From positions 649,869 through 713,868 of the forward strand of contig NZ_LMLZ01000001.1 in NCBI RefSeq assembly GCF_001422735.1: a stretch of DNA of 64,000 nucleotides. Reading direction: 5' to 3'. Below the pieces are notes generated by a model. It was not told the origin of the DNA and searched no databases. It was given only the letters and a program-made list of their open reading frames with translations. Of this stretch, positions 1 to 9,954 are shown in pieces. Position 1 is the first letter of the stretch. The number at the start of each line of letters is the position of its first letter. Made by a program: the position numbers and the translations under genes. Source of the DNA: Acidovorax sp. Leaf78 (GTDB taxonomy: Bacteria > Pseudomonadota > Gammaproteobacteria > Burkholderiales > Burkholderiaceae_C).

Positions 1-27
1 ATGACGCGCCGCGTTATGGAAAACTGA
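1..27 (+). CDS. 3' end of an upstream gene, possibly moeA
   Basis: The first nine codons form an open frame ending in TGA at 25-27, one base before the moaD start. Because moeA (molybdopterin molybdotransferase) often precedes moaD in Burkholderiales, this is probably the last few residues of MoeA. That is inference from neighbourhood only; eight residues cannot identify a protein. Confidence 0.35.
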   Translation: MTRRVMEN

Positions 28-28
28 G

Positions 29-280
29 ATGAAAGTCGGTATACGTTACTTCGCCTCCATCCGCGAGGCCATTGGGCACGGCAGCGAGGCGGTCGAGACC
101 TCGGCCGCCACGCTGGGTGCCCTGCGCGACGAACTGATCGCCCGCGGCGGGGCCCACGCCAGCAGCCTGGCGCGCGGCCGGGCCGTGCGCATGGCGCTCG
201 ATCAGACCTTGAGCGATGAATCCGCCATCCTGGCCGATGGGGCCGAGGTGGCGTTTTTTCCCCCGGTGACGGGCGGTTAG
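29..280 (+). CDS. moaD: Molybdopterin synthase sulfur carrier subunit MoaD
   Basis: Small ubiquitin-like sulfur carrier of 83 residues, the usual MoaD length. It ends in the essential Gly-Gly (PPVTGG), the site that MoeB adenylates and that is then thiocarboxylated to donate sulfur to precursor Z (cyclic pyranopterin monophosphate) in molybdenum cofactor synthesis. The start lies one base after the stop of the preceding gene, so it is probably the last gene of that operon. Its partner MoaE is not adjacent but about 2.2 kb away, on the other side of a reverse-strand block. The call is firm because of length, the beta-grasp pattern (VGIRYFASIREA near the N terminus) and the C-terminal GG. Confidence 0.93.
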   Translation: MKVGIRYFASIREAIGHGSEAVETSAATLGALRDELIARGGAHASSLARGRAVRMALDQTLSDESAILADGAEVAFFPPVTGG

Positions 281-313
281 CTGGGCGCACTTTCTCGCGC
301 GCGGCCAGTCACC

Positions 314-1234
314 TCAAAGCGCCTGCAAACGATCTTGCAGCGCCTTCGAGGCCGGCATCATCGGCGCGCGCAGTTCGCTGCGCATCCACCCTTCATGCGC
401 CAGCATCGCCTTGAGCGGGGCCGGGTTGGGCTCGGCAAAACATGCGTCCACCCAGGGTTGCAAGGCTTGCCACACCGGGCGTGCTGCGGGCAGGTCGCCT
501 GAGCGCAGCAAAGCCGTCAACTCCACAAACTGCGGTGTTTGCCAGTGCGCGCTGGCCGAGATGGCGCCGGCGCCGCCCAGGGCCAGCGTGTGGAATATCT
601 GCGCGTCTTCGCCCGTCAGCACCTGCAGCCGGCCATCGGCGATCAGGGCCTGCGTCTTGGCCGGGTTGCCACCGCAGTCCTTGATGCCCTGGATGCGCGG
701 ATGCGCCGCCAGCGCCAGCAGCGTTTCGGTGGTGATCGTGGCACCCGTGCGGTAGGGAATGTCGTAAATCAGCACGGGCACCGCGCTGGCGTCGGCCAGG
801 GTGCGAAACCAGTGCAGCAGGCCTTCTTGCGAGGGGCGAATGTAGTGGGGGGCGGACACCAGCAAGCCCGCCACCGGGTAGTGCGCCAGCGCGCGCACCT
901 GCTCCAGCATCTGGCCCTGGTGGTAGCCCGACAGGCCCATCACCACGGGCAACCCCTGGGCGGCGCCCAGCACGGTCTCCAGCACCTGCAATTGCTCGGC
1001 CTTGTCGAGGGCCGCCGCCTCGCCGGTCGAGCCGCAGGCCACGAAGCCCGCAACACCGTCGGCACAGAGCCGGGCGGTGAGGGCGGCCAGGGCCGGATGG
1101 TCCACGGCACCATCCTTGAACGGCGTGACCAGGGCGATCCACAGCCCGCTGAAGACGGTGCGGGTGGGTGCAGGGAGTGTGGCCTCGGGTGTAGTGGCGA
1201 GGGCAGCGGGGGAAGGTGTCGTCAGTGTGCGCAT
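314..1234 (-). CDS. DapA/NanA-family lyase (dihydrodipicolinate synthase-like)
   Basis: Class I aldolase of 306 residues in the dihydrodipicolinate synthase / N-acetylneuraminate lyase family. The family signature GSTGEAA is at about residues 68-74, the catalytic tyrosine lies in YDIPYRTG (Tyr157) and the Schiff-base lysine in GIKDCGG (Lys185), so the active site is intact. Members act on pyruvate plus an aldehyde; the true DapA makes 4-hydroxy-tetrahydrodipicolinate for lysine and diaminopimelate. Whether this copy is the housekeeping DapA or a paralogue for another substrate cannot be told from sequence alone. The first about 28 residues are a Pro/Thr/Ala-rich extension beyond the usual start, but no later ATG precedes the first beta strand. 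It is preceded by a leader ORF and attenuator-like hairpins (1337-1465), suggesting regulated expression. Confidence 0.85.
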   Translation of the reverse strand: MRTLTTPSPAALATTPEATLPAPTRTVFSGLWIALVTPFKDGAVDHPALAALTARLCADGVAGFVACGSTGEAAALDKAEQLQVLETVLGAAQGLPVVMGLSGYHQGQMLEQVRALAHYPVAGLLVSAPHYIRPSQEGLLHWFRTLADASAVPVLIYDIPYRTGATITTETLLALAAHPRIQGIKDCGGNPAKTQALIADGRLQVLTGEDAQIFHTLALGGAGAISASAHWQTPQFVELTALLRSGDLPAARPVWQALQPWVDACFAEPNPAPLKAMLAHEGWMRSELRAPMMPASKALQDRLQAL

Positions 1235-1336
1235 GCGCAGGGTCCTTTCAAGGTTCGACCAAGGGAAGAACCGTCCGAAAAAGAACGCGCGGAATGCCGG
1301 GGAGGGAAGAAAAAGAAAGCGGGATTTCTCTACCAG

Positions 1337-1389
1337 GTGGTTCCGTCGCTCATCCGGACGGAACCACAGCTCCGGTCAGATGAGCTCTG
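1337..1389 (-). promoter_or_regulatory. Attenuator-like alternative hairpins before the DapA-like gene
   Basis: An 11-bp perfect stem pairs 1337-1347 with 1357-1367. Its loop (1348-1354) is also complementary over 7 bp to 1379-1385, which are the last codons of the leader ORF. A third possible stem pairs 1382-1389 with 1365-1372 with one mismatch and overlaps the first stem by three bases. These structures are mutually exclusive, so a ribosome parked at the leader stop codon would change which one forms. There is no clear T-run directly after the main stem, so the mechanism could be Rho-dependent or translational rather than a classical terminator. Confidence 0.45.
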
Positions 1390-1465
1390 GTTTTTTGGCT
1401 TTGACCACGCACTGCAAGGCCACCGCGGGAGCGGTGATCAGGGCAGAAATGCGGTGCGTGGGCAT
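1376..1465 (-). CDS. Putative 29-residue leader peptide upstream of the DapA-like gene
   Basis: Short reverse-strand ORF, ATG at 1465 and TGA at 1378-1376, whose C-terminal residues are KAKKPELI. A good -10 box (TATACT, complement of 1473-1478) ends only seven bases before the ATG, so a transcript from it would begin at or next to the start codon and be leaderless. The last codons overlap one arm of alternative hairpins that lie before the DapA-like gene, the arrangement of a translation-coupled attenuator. The peptide has no run of one amino acid, although two adjacent lysines near the end would suit a lysine-responsive leader. No experimental or family support; inferred from layout. Confidence 0.4.
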   Translation of the reverse strand: MPTHRISALITAPAVALQCVVKAKKPELI

Positions 1466-1472
1466 GGGGCGC

Positions 1473-1478
1473 AGTATA
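1473..1478 (-). promoter_or_regulatory. -10 box for the leader/DapA-like transcript
   Basis: TATACT on the reverse strand, seven bases before the ATG of the leader ORF. No convincing -35 hexamer stands at 16-18 bp upstream (the region is T-rich), so this is a partial promoter match. Confidence 0.4.
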
Positions 1479-1548
1479 GCGACGAGCCTGCAAAAAGATG
1501 TCTGATGGGCGCCACGGCAGGCAACGGGCTGATGCAGGCCAGCGGGCC

Positions 1549-1935
1549 TCAGCGCTCCTGGCCTGGTGCGGGTGCTTCGGCTGGGTTCCCTGGATCGTCG
1601 GCAGGTGGCGGCGGCAGCAGCTCCGGGCAAGGCCAGTTCAGCATCTCTGCCAAGCGCGTGACGATCCACGTCGCCTCGGCCACCGACACGCCCGATTCGG
1701 CGCTGCACAGCCCGGCGTGGATGCGCCGCAAGATCTCGGCCTCCGACGGCGCCTGCACGTGGTACAGCGTCTGCGCATGCTCCACCAGGTGGCCCGCCAG
1801 GTCCTCGCACAGTTCGTAGCGGGTGCGCACCACGGCGGGCTTCCCCGTCAGCCGGTTGCGGGTGTCGCTGTACACGGCCATGAAGGAGGGCGGGACGTGG
1901 ATCTGGTTGTCGTCATCCATGGGCGTCTCGCTCAA
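1549..1935 (-). CDS. Conserved hypothetical protein, 128 residues
   Basis: I do not recognise a family. The protein is soluble-looking, with no signal peptide or membrane segment. It has a helical middle with a VVRTRYELCEDLAGHLVEHA stretch and an alpha-helical SEAEILRRIHAGL segment, then a Pro/Ala-rich tail. Its ATG at 1935 overlaps the stop of the upstream 84-residue ORF by four bases (ATGA), so the two are almost certainly co-transcribed and translationally coupled. The pair is divergent from the small gene at 2264. Confidence 0.65.
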   Translation of the reverse strand: MSETPMDDDNQIHVPPSFMAVYSDTRNRLTGKPAVVRTRYELCEDLAGHLVEHAQTLYHVQAPSEAEILRRIHAGLCSAESGVSVAEATWIVTRLAEMLNWPCPELLPPPPADDPGNPAEAPAPGQER

Positions 1936-2186
1936 TCGGGCGTGAACAGGCGCTCGAACCGGGCCTGGTCGGCAGGCAGCTCAAAGCTCACCACCTGGCC
2001 CATCTTCATGTCCGACAGCCGGCACGCCGCGAACAGCGTGGTCTTGCCCGCCAAGTCCATCACATCGAGGTCGATGATGGCGTAAGGGTAGGGCACGAAG
2101 ACCTGGTGCTCGAACACGTCCTTGTGCGCATTGCGCGGCGAAGGGTAGAGCTTGTAGAGGTCGGTGGTGATGGTTTGCGTGGCCAT
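1932..2186 (-). CDS. Conserved hypothetical protein, 84 residues
   Basis: Small protein beginning MATQTITT. I chose the ATG at 2186 rather than the upstream in-frame ATG at 2270, because the longer form would run through the divergent promoter region and gives an unstructured Cys/Pro-rich extension. No family recognised. It overlaps the next gene by ATGA and is likely the first gene of a two-gene operon. No signal peptide or transmembrane segment is visible. Confidence 0.6.
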   Translation of the reverse strand: MATQTITTDLYKLYPSPRNAHKDVFEHQVFVPYPYAIIDLDVMDLAGKTTLFAACRLSDMKMGQVVSFELPADQARFERLFTPD

Positions 2187-2263
2187 GGAGGTGGGGAAGC
2201 GCCCTGCGAGCGGGCACTGGGGGTAAAGTGCGGGCCCATCGTACAGACAATCACACATCCTCC

Positions 2264-2494
2264 ATGGCAAAACCCAAAAGTGAATGGCCCGGCAAAGTCC
2301 TGGCCCTGGTGCAGGGCGGCAACATCGACGCCGCCATCGCCCAGATCAAGGTGGCCCCGACCGTGGGCGACGTGACGCGCCTGCAGGCACTACTGGCCAA
2401 GCTGCCGCCGAAGCCGGCGCTCGCGCAGTTGAACAAAGTGGTCGAAGAAGAGCTCGCCCTGCTGGCCGCGCCCCGGCTGCACCGCTCGCCATGA
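2264..2494 (+). CDS. Small hypothetical protein upstream of moaE
   Basis: A 76-residue ORF starting MAKPKSEW, chosen over an upstream GTG-type in-frame start that lies in the divergent intergenic region. It is helical with repeated Leu/Ala heptads (LQALLAKL, LNKVVEEELALL) and no known motif. Its TGA overlaps the first ATG of moaE (ATGA at 2491-2494), so it is coupled to moaE and may share its regulation. Function unknown. Confidence 0.65.
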   Translation: MAKPKSEWPGKVLALVQGGNIDAAIAQIKVAPTVGDVTRLQALLAKLPPKPALAQLNKVVEEELALLAAPRLHRSP

Positions 2495-3006
2495 CCACGC
2501 CGCGCGACTTGCCCCCGGGTGCCGTCACCATGGCGTCGCCCCGCGTTTCCATCCAGACGCAGGACTTCGACCTGTCCACCGAAATCGCCGCGCTGCGCAG
2601 CCATAACAAGGGCGTAGGCGCGGTCTGCAGTTTCATCGGCACGGTGCGCGATCGCAATGAAGGCGATGCCGTGTCGTCCATGGAGCTGGAGCATTACCCC
2701 GGCATGACCGAAAAATCCATCGAGGCCATGGTGGACGAGGCCCTGCGCCGCTTCGACATCTTCGGCGCCCGCATCATCCACCGCGTGGGGCTGCTGCAGC
2801 CGCTCGACCAGATCGTGCTGGTGGCCGTGACCAGCGCGCACCGCGGCCAGAGCTTTCAGGCCTGCGAGTTCTTGATGGACTACCTCAAGACCCAGGCCCC
2901 GTTCTGGAAGAAGGAAGAAACCCCGCAAGGCGCCCGCTGGGTGGATGCGCGGGTGAGCGACGACGCAGCGCTGGCACGCTGGGGCATCACGGCGCAGAAC
3001 GCATAG
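2491..3006 (+). CDS. moaE: Molybdopterin synthase catalytic subunit MoaE
   Basis: MoaE forms a heterotetramer with MoaD and inserts two sulfurs into cyclic pyranopterin monophosphate to give molybdopterin. The sequence shows the MoaE core: GAVCSFIGTVRDRNEG, then the LEHYPGM loop, SAHRGQSFQAC and the lysine-rich active-site stretch WKKEETPQGARW. The 171-residue form from ATG 2491 overlaps the upstream gene's stop; the alternative ATG at 2530 gives 158 residues, closer to the usual 150 and starting right before the conserved region. Neither has a good ribosome binding site, so the start is uncertain. Downstream, 250 bp separate it from clpB. Confidence 0.93.
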   Translation: MTTPRDLPPGAVTMASPRVSIQTQDFDLSTEIAALRSHNKGVGAVCSFIGTVRDRNEGDAVSSMELEHYPGMTEKSIEAMVDEALRRFDIFGARIIHRVGLLQPLDQIVLVAVTSAHRGQSFQACEFLMDYLKTQAPFWKKEETPQGARWVDARVSDDAALARWGITAQNA

Positions 3007-3071
3007 GGCTGCCCGGGGCTGCCGCAAGCTGCCGTTCGGCTGCGGTGCACCTGGCGCATGGGTGCAAGCAG

Positions 3072-3140
3072 ATCATTTCAGGTCAAAAATGCCTCTGCCG
3101 CGCTTTGGGTAAGCGCAGAAAGCTATTAAAAATATAGCAA
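3072..3140 (-). repeat. Dispersed intergenic repeat, copy A
   Basis: Read on the reverse strand, this begins with a TTGCTAT...ATAGCT AT-rich block, then a short inverted GCGCTT...AAGCGC motif and a GCATTTTTGACCTGAA end. Related elements occur at 14435-14495, 31394-31458 and 49395-49460, always between genes. I associate this type of repeat with Comamonadaceae genomes from memory. Confidence 0.6.
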
Positions 3141-3201
3141 TGGGATGCGACGCACTCACGGGAGTTTGCTGACCCGCGTCATCACTGGTCGAGGTGACTG
3201 T

Positions 3202-3230
3202 CTTGAAATCGGGCATTTCCCGCCCCAATT
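3202..3230 (+). promoter_or_regulatory. Sigma-32 (RpoH) heat-shock promoter of clpB
   Basis: CTTGAAA at 3202-3208, a 14-base spacer and CCCCAATT at 3223-3230 match the RpoH consensus (CTTGAAA, 11-16 bp, CCCCAT-T) almost perfectly. It lies 28 bp before the clpB ATG, whose ribosome binding site GGAGGA is at 3243-3248. Confidence 0.85.
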
Positions 3231-3257
3231 GGTCTGCAATTCGGAGGACATTCACCC

Positions 3258-5864
<2,607 letters not shown>

Positions 5865-5886
5865 CAGACTGATGTGTTGAACGCGC

Positions 5887-5922
5887 ACGCCGCCCGGGGC
5901 TCTCACGAGGCCCGGGCGGCGT
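5887..5922 (+). terminator. GC-rich hairpin after clpB
   Basis: A perfect 12-bp inverted repeat (5887-5898 with 5911-5922) with a 12-base loop, 22 bases after the clpB stop. There is no T-run after it, so it could be a weak terminator or a 3' mRNA stabiliser. Confidence 0.55.
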
Positions 5923-5950
5923 TGGCGCAGTTGTGAAGGAGAGGTGTCGT

Positions 5951-6316
5951 TTGAACGAATTTGTTGCAGGGGTTCTGCGTTTTGTGGTGCGCCTCGTGGT
6001 GGTGGCCCTGGGGCTGGTGCTGTTCTTGAGCCTGCTCGCGGGTGTCATGGTGCTGGCGCTGGTCTGGGCATTGCGCGCAGGCTGGGCCCGGCTTACCGGC
6101 AGGCCCGTCACCCCGTGGGTCATGCGCATGGACCCGCGCACGGGCTTCAGCACCGCGTTCCGCTCCACCCAGCGCTGGTCGTCGGCGGCACCGGCGGGCC
6201 CGCAGAACGCGTCCGAATCCGACGACGGCGTGCAGGAGCCCGCAGCGTCGCGCCGCGGCGGCATCCTGCCCGGTGCGGCCCAGGTGACCGATGTGGAGGC
6301 GCGGGAGTTGCGCTGA
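5951..6316 (+). CDS. Small membrane protein, hypothetical
   Basis: A 121-residue protein with a strongly hydrophobic N-terminal half (VVVALGLVLFLSLLAGVMVLALVWAL, one or two membrane spans) and a hydrophilic Ser/Ala/Glu-rich tail ending RELR. I place the start at TTG 5951: AGGAGAGG at 5937-5944 sits about seven bases before it, whereas the in-frame GTG at 5933 would overlap that ribosome binding site. Family not recognised. It follows clpB but is separated from it by a hairpin. Confidence 0.7.
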   Translation: MNEFVAGVLRFVVRLVVVALGLVLFLSLLAGVMVLALVWALRAGWARLTGRPVTPWVMRMDPRTGFSTAFRSTQRWSSAAPAGPQNASESDDGVQEPAASRRGGILPGAAQVTDVEARELR

Positions 6317-6578
6317 TCGGTGTTTTTAAGCACTGACGCTCTGGCGCTTTGGGTATCAGCGACGGTGGTGCCTGCCGCGCAGCAGTGATCCGCACCCCTC
6401 CGCATCCCTTCGCATCGACGCAGCTCTCTAGACAGAGCTTTTTGACACCGCACGCGGGCCCTGCGGCCCGATACTGCGACATGCTCCCGCCCGCACCGTG
6501 CAGGCGCCGGCCCTGCATGCATGCGTGCTTGTCAGCGCAGGGCCCGGCGGGCCGGTGGCACCTCCTTATCATTCAGCC

Positions 6579-8018
6579 ATGACACCAGCCGATATCCACG
6601 CCCACTTCGATCTTCAACGCCAGGTGAGCCGCGCGCACGTCGACGTGCCCCTGCTGGTGCGCCGCGAGCGCCTGCTGCGCCTGTCCAAGATGCTGGACGA
6701 GAATGGCCCGGTGCTGGCAGCCGCGGTGCAGGCCGACTTCGGCATGCGGTCGCCACGCCTGACCGAGGTGGCGGACTTCTTCGTGCTGCGCACCCTGCTG
6801 TCGCACACGCTGAGCCACCTAGCCAAGTGGATGAAGCCGCGCAAGGTGCGCACGCCCATCTTCCTGCAGCCCGCCAGTGCCCACATCCAGCGCCAGCCGC
6901 TGGGCGTGGTGGGTGTGATTGCTCCGTGGAACTACCCCGTGCAACTGGCGCTGGCGCCGGCCATCACCGCGCTGGCGGCGGGCAACCGCGTGATGCTCAA
7001 GCCCAGCGAGCTCACGCCGCACACATCCGCCCAGCTGGCCGCGCTGGTGGCGCAGTTCTTCACGCCGGACGAGTTCTGCGTGGTGCAGGGCGACGCCAAT
7101 TTGTCGGCGCTGTTCGCGTCGCTGCCGTTCGACCACCTGGTGTTCACCGGCTCCACCGCCGTGGGCCGCAAGGTGGCGCAGGCCGCGGCCCAGCACCTCA
7201 CGCCCACCACGCTGGAGCTGGGGGGCAAGTCGCCTTGCATCATCGACGGGCACTGCGACATGCAGGACGCGGCCCTCAAGATCGCGCACGGCAAGCTGCT
7301 CAACGCCGGGCAGACCTGCATCGCGCCCGACTACGTGCTGCTGCCGCGCGGCCGCGAGGGTGAGTTTGCCCAGGCCTATCGCACGGCCGTGGCGCGCCTG
7401 TTCCCCACCATCGAGGGCAACGGCGACTACGCCTCCATCATCACGCCGCGCCACCATGCCCGGCTGCGCACGATGCTGCAGCAGGCCCAGACGCAGGGCG
7501 CCGAAGTGCAGACCATCGACCCCGCCGCCGGCAAACCCGCTGTGCCCACCGTGGGCACGCTGGGCGATGGTGCCAGCCGCCAGATGCTGCCCACGCTGGT
7601 GTTCGGCGCCACGTCGGCCATGCAGCTCATGCAGGAAGAGATCTTCGGGCCCATCCTGCCCGTGGTGTCGTACGAGCGGCTGGACGACGCCATCGCGCAC
7701 ATCAATGCCGGCCCGCGCCCGCTGGCGCTGTACTGGTTCGGCCAGAACGAGGCGGTACGCGACGACGTGCTGCGCCGCACGGTGAGCGGTGGCGTGACGG
7801 TGAACGACACGCTGATGCACATCGCCCACGACAACCTGCCGTTTGGCGGCGTGGGCGACAGCGGTTGGGGCGCCTACCACGGTGAGCAGGGCTTCTTGCG
7901 CTTTTGCCACCAGAAGTCGGTGCTGGTGCAGTCGCGGTGGTCGATGGGGTCGATGTTCTACCCGCCCTACGGCGCGAAGTTCGACCAGGTCATGGGGCTG
8001 CTGCGGCGCTGGTTGTAG
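6579..8018 (+). CDS. Coniferyl-aldehyde-type aldehyde dehydrogenase
   Basis: NAD(P)-dependent aldehyde dehydrogenase of 479 residues. The catalytic cysteine is in NAGQTCIAP (Cys247) and the general-base glutamate in LELGGKSP (Glu213); the cofactor-binding stretch IAPWNYPVQLAL is typical of the short ALDH class lacking the N-terminal extension, which includes coniferyl aldehyde dehydrogenase (CalB) and fatty-aldehyde enzymes. The lysine-containing MLKPSELTPHTS motif is present. The exact substrate cannot be read from sequence. The ATG at 6579 was chosen because family members begin about here; the longer frame from 6498 is low-complexity. Its 3' end overlaps the convergent histidine kinase gene by 29 bp. 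Confidence 0.85.
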   Translation: MTPADIHAHFDLQRQVSRAHVDVPLLVRRERLLRLSKMLDENGPVLAAAVQADFGMRSPRLTEVADFFVLRTLLSHTLSHLAKWMKPRKVRTPIFLQPASAHIQRQPLGVVGVIAPWNYPVQLALAPAITALAAGNRVMLKPSELTPHTSAQLAALVAQFFTPDEFCVVQGDANLSALFASLPFDHLVFTGSTAVGRKVAQAAAQHLTPTTLELGGKSPCIIDGHCDMQDAALKIAHGKLLNAGQTCIAPDYVLLPRGREGEFAQAYRTAVARLFPTIEGNGDYASIITPRHHARLRTMLQQAQTQGAEVQTIDPAAGKPAVPTVGTLGDGASRQMLPTLVFGATSAMQLMQEEIFGPILPVVSYERLDDAIAHINAGPRPLALYWFGQNEAVRDDVLRRTVSGGVTVNDTLMHIAHDNLPFGGVGDSGWGAYHGEQGFLRFCHQKSVLVQSRWSMGSMFYPPYGAKFDQVMGLLRRWL

Positions 8019-9954
8019 GTGCTGTCGCCGCGGCGGAGGTCGGCGCAGGGGCCGTCGCAAACCCGCTGTCGATCTCATCAACGTCTGCAGCGTTCGCTGT
8101 GCTTGGTGGGTGTGCTGTGTACGGCTGGGTGATGAGCTGCACGATGGCGTCGCGCAGTTGGCGGGTAGACACTGGCTTGTGCAGCAGCAGGGCCGAGGTG
8201 GACTGCGCGTCGCGCAGGCGCTGGGGCGAGGTATCGCCCGTCAGGATGATCGCCGGCACCGGCGTGCCCAGGTAGGCGCGCAGGGCCTGCAGCACCTGCT
8301 TGCCGGTCTCTTCATGGCGCAGGCGGAAGTCCGTGATGATGAGGTCGGGCACGATGTCGAGCGCGGTATCTTCCAGGCACTCCAGCGCATCCTTGCTCGA
8401 CTCGGCCGTGATGCACAGGCACCCCCAGCTTTGCAGCAGCGACTGCATACCGGTGCGCACGGCCTCGTCGTCGTCGATGGCAAGAATCTTCAGACCGCTC
8501 AGGGAGCGTGCATCCGTTGGGGGCGACATGGCGCTGTCGTCTTCCAGTGCGCCCTGCCACCGGTCCAGCCACAGGCGGAACACGGAGCCGCGGCCCGGGC
8601 GCGACATGACCTCGACCGAGGTGCCCATCTCGCGCGCGAGCCGCTGCACGATGGCCAGCCCCAGCCCCAAGCCCTTGCGGCGGTCGCGCTCGGGGTTGCC
8701 CAGCTGGTGGAATTCCCGAAAGATGTCGTCCCACTGGTGCTGCGGTATGCCGGCTCCGGTGTCCCACACCTCCAGCGCCAGGCGCTTGCCCCGCGTGCGG
8801 CACGCAATCAGCACGCCGCCCTGGCCGGTGTAGCGCAGTGCGTTGGAGATGAAGTTGTGCATCACCAGACCCACCAGGGACCGGTCTGCATGCGCCGCGG
8901 CCGATGTCTCGCGGGTGCGGTACACCAGCCCGGCCGTGTCGGCCTGCACGCCGAACTCCTGCTCCAGCGCGCTCAGCAGGGGCTGCAACGCAAACGGGGC
9001 AGGGCGCACCTTGACCACCCCGGCCTCCAGGCGCGAGTAATCGAGCAGCGTGGTGAGCATCTCGGCCGCGGCGCCCGAGGCCGCGTGCGCATGCCCGAGC
9101 ACCGTCCGCTGGTGGTCGCTCAGCGGGCTGCGCTGCAGCGATTCGAGAAACAGCCCCATCGCGTGCAGCGGCTGGCGCAGGTCGTGGCTGGCCGCGGCCA
9201 GAAAGCGGGACTTGTCGCGGTCGGCACGCTCGGCGGCCTCTTGCGCGGCCAGCGCGCGCTGGGACTCGGCACGCAGTTCGGTCACCAGCCGGTCGTTCTC
9301 AAGCTTGAGCGCGATGCTGCGCCGCGTGGCGCGGTCGGCCGTGCGCGCCTGCATGCAGGTCAGTGCAAAGTAGACGCTGGTCAGGAACAGCGCGGGCCAC
9401 ATTACCGCACCGCCTTCCACCGCCACCGCGATCATCACGCCACCCATGGCGCAGGTGAGGTAGGTGACGTACGCCCGGTACAGCGGCGCGCCCAGGCCGA
9501 GCGCCCCCGACGACACGGTGCTGATGATGCCGATGGCATAGATCACGCTCTCTTGCGTGCCCCAGTACAGCACCACATAACCCAGGCTGCCCCAGCTGAG
9601 TCCCATCGCGGCCATGCAGGCAATGAGCTTGCGCGCCGCCTGGGGCGCAGGGTCGGTGAAGGGGGCGATGCTGCGCAGCGTGATGTACACCCCGAGCACC
9701 ACCATGGCGTGCAAAACGAGCCAGATGGTGGTGGCCTGCGTGTCGGCCACGGGGGCCATGACCCACAGCGTACCGAGCGCCGTGGCCAGCGACGCCAGCA
9801 GCGTCATCGGGAAGTTCTGCCGCAGCAGCGCGGCCTGCTCGCGCAGCACCTCGTCGCGCTCCCACACCGGCCAGCCAGCCCGGGCCGCCCAGTCGCTCCA
9901 GCGCGGGGCTGGCGTGGCGGCTTGCTGGGTCGGCAGGGTTTTAGAGGGTGTCAT
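7990..9954 (-). CDS. Hybrid sensor histidine kinase with C-terminal receiver
   Basis: Membrane sensor kinase of 654 residues. The N-terminal 200 residues hold about six hydrophobic segments. A coiled-coil linker follows, then the H-box AASHDLRQPLHAMGLF, the N-box HNFISNALRYT, and ATP-lid glycines DTGAGIP and GLGLGLAIV. After a short linker comes a receiver domain (KILAIDDDEA ... LIITDFRL ... KPVS). The signal is unknown. I prefer ATG 9954 over the longer frame from 10032, which would run deep into the upstream regulator. It overlaps the LuxR-type regulator gene by 14 bp, so the two are a coupled two-component pair. The C-terminal about 40 residues are an Ala/Thr/Ser-rich tail whose coding bases overlap the end of the convergent aldehyde dehydrogenase gene. 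Confidence 0.88.
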   Translation of the reverse strand: MTPSKTLPTQQAATPAPRWSDWAARAGWPVWERDEVLREQAALLRQNFPMTLLASLATALGTLWVMAPVADTQATTIWLVLHAMVVLGVYITLRSIAPFTDPAPQAARKLIACMAAMGLSWGSLGYVVLYWGTQESVIYAIGIISTVSSGALGLGAPLYRAYVTYLTCAMGGVMIAVAVEGGAVMWPALFLTSVYFALTCMQARTADRATRRSIALKLENDRLVTELRAESQRALAAQEAAERADRDKSRFLAAASHDLRQPLHAMGLFLESLQRSPLSDHQRTVLGHAHAASGAAAEMLTTLLDYSRLEAGVVKVRPAPFALQPLLSALEQEFGVQADTAGLVYRTRETSAAAHADRSLVGLVMHNFISNALRYTGQGGVLIACRTRGKRLALEVWDTGAGIPQHQWDDIFREFHQLGNPERDRRKGLGLGLAIVQRLAREMGTSVEVMSRPGRGSVFRLWLDRWQGALEDDSAMSPPTDARSLSGLKILAIDDDEAVRTGMQSLLQSWGCLCITAESSKDALECLEDTALDIVPDLIITDFRLRHEETGKQVLQALRAYLGTPVPAIILTGDTSPQRLRDAQSTSALLLHKPVSTRQLRDAIVQLITQPYTAHPPSTANAADVDEIDSGFATAPAPTSAAATAPTTSAAAAP

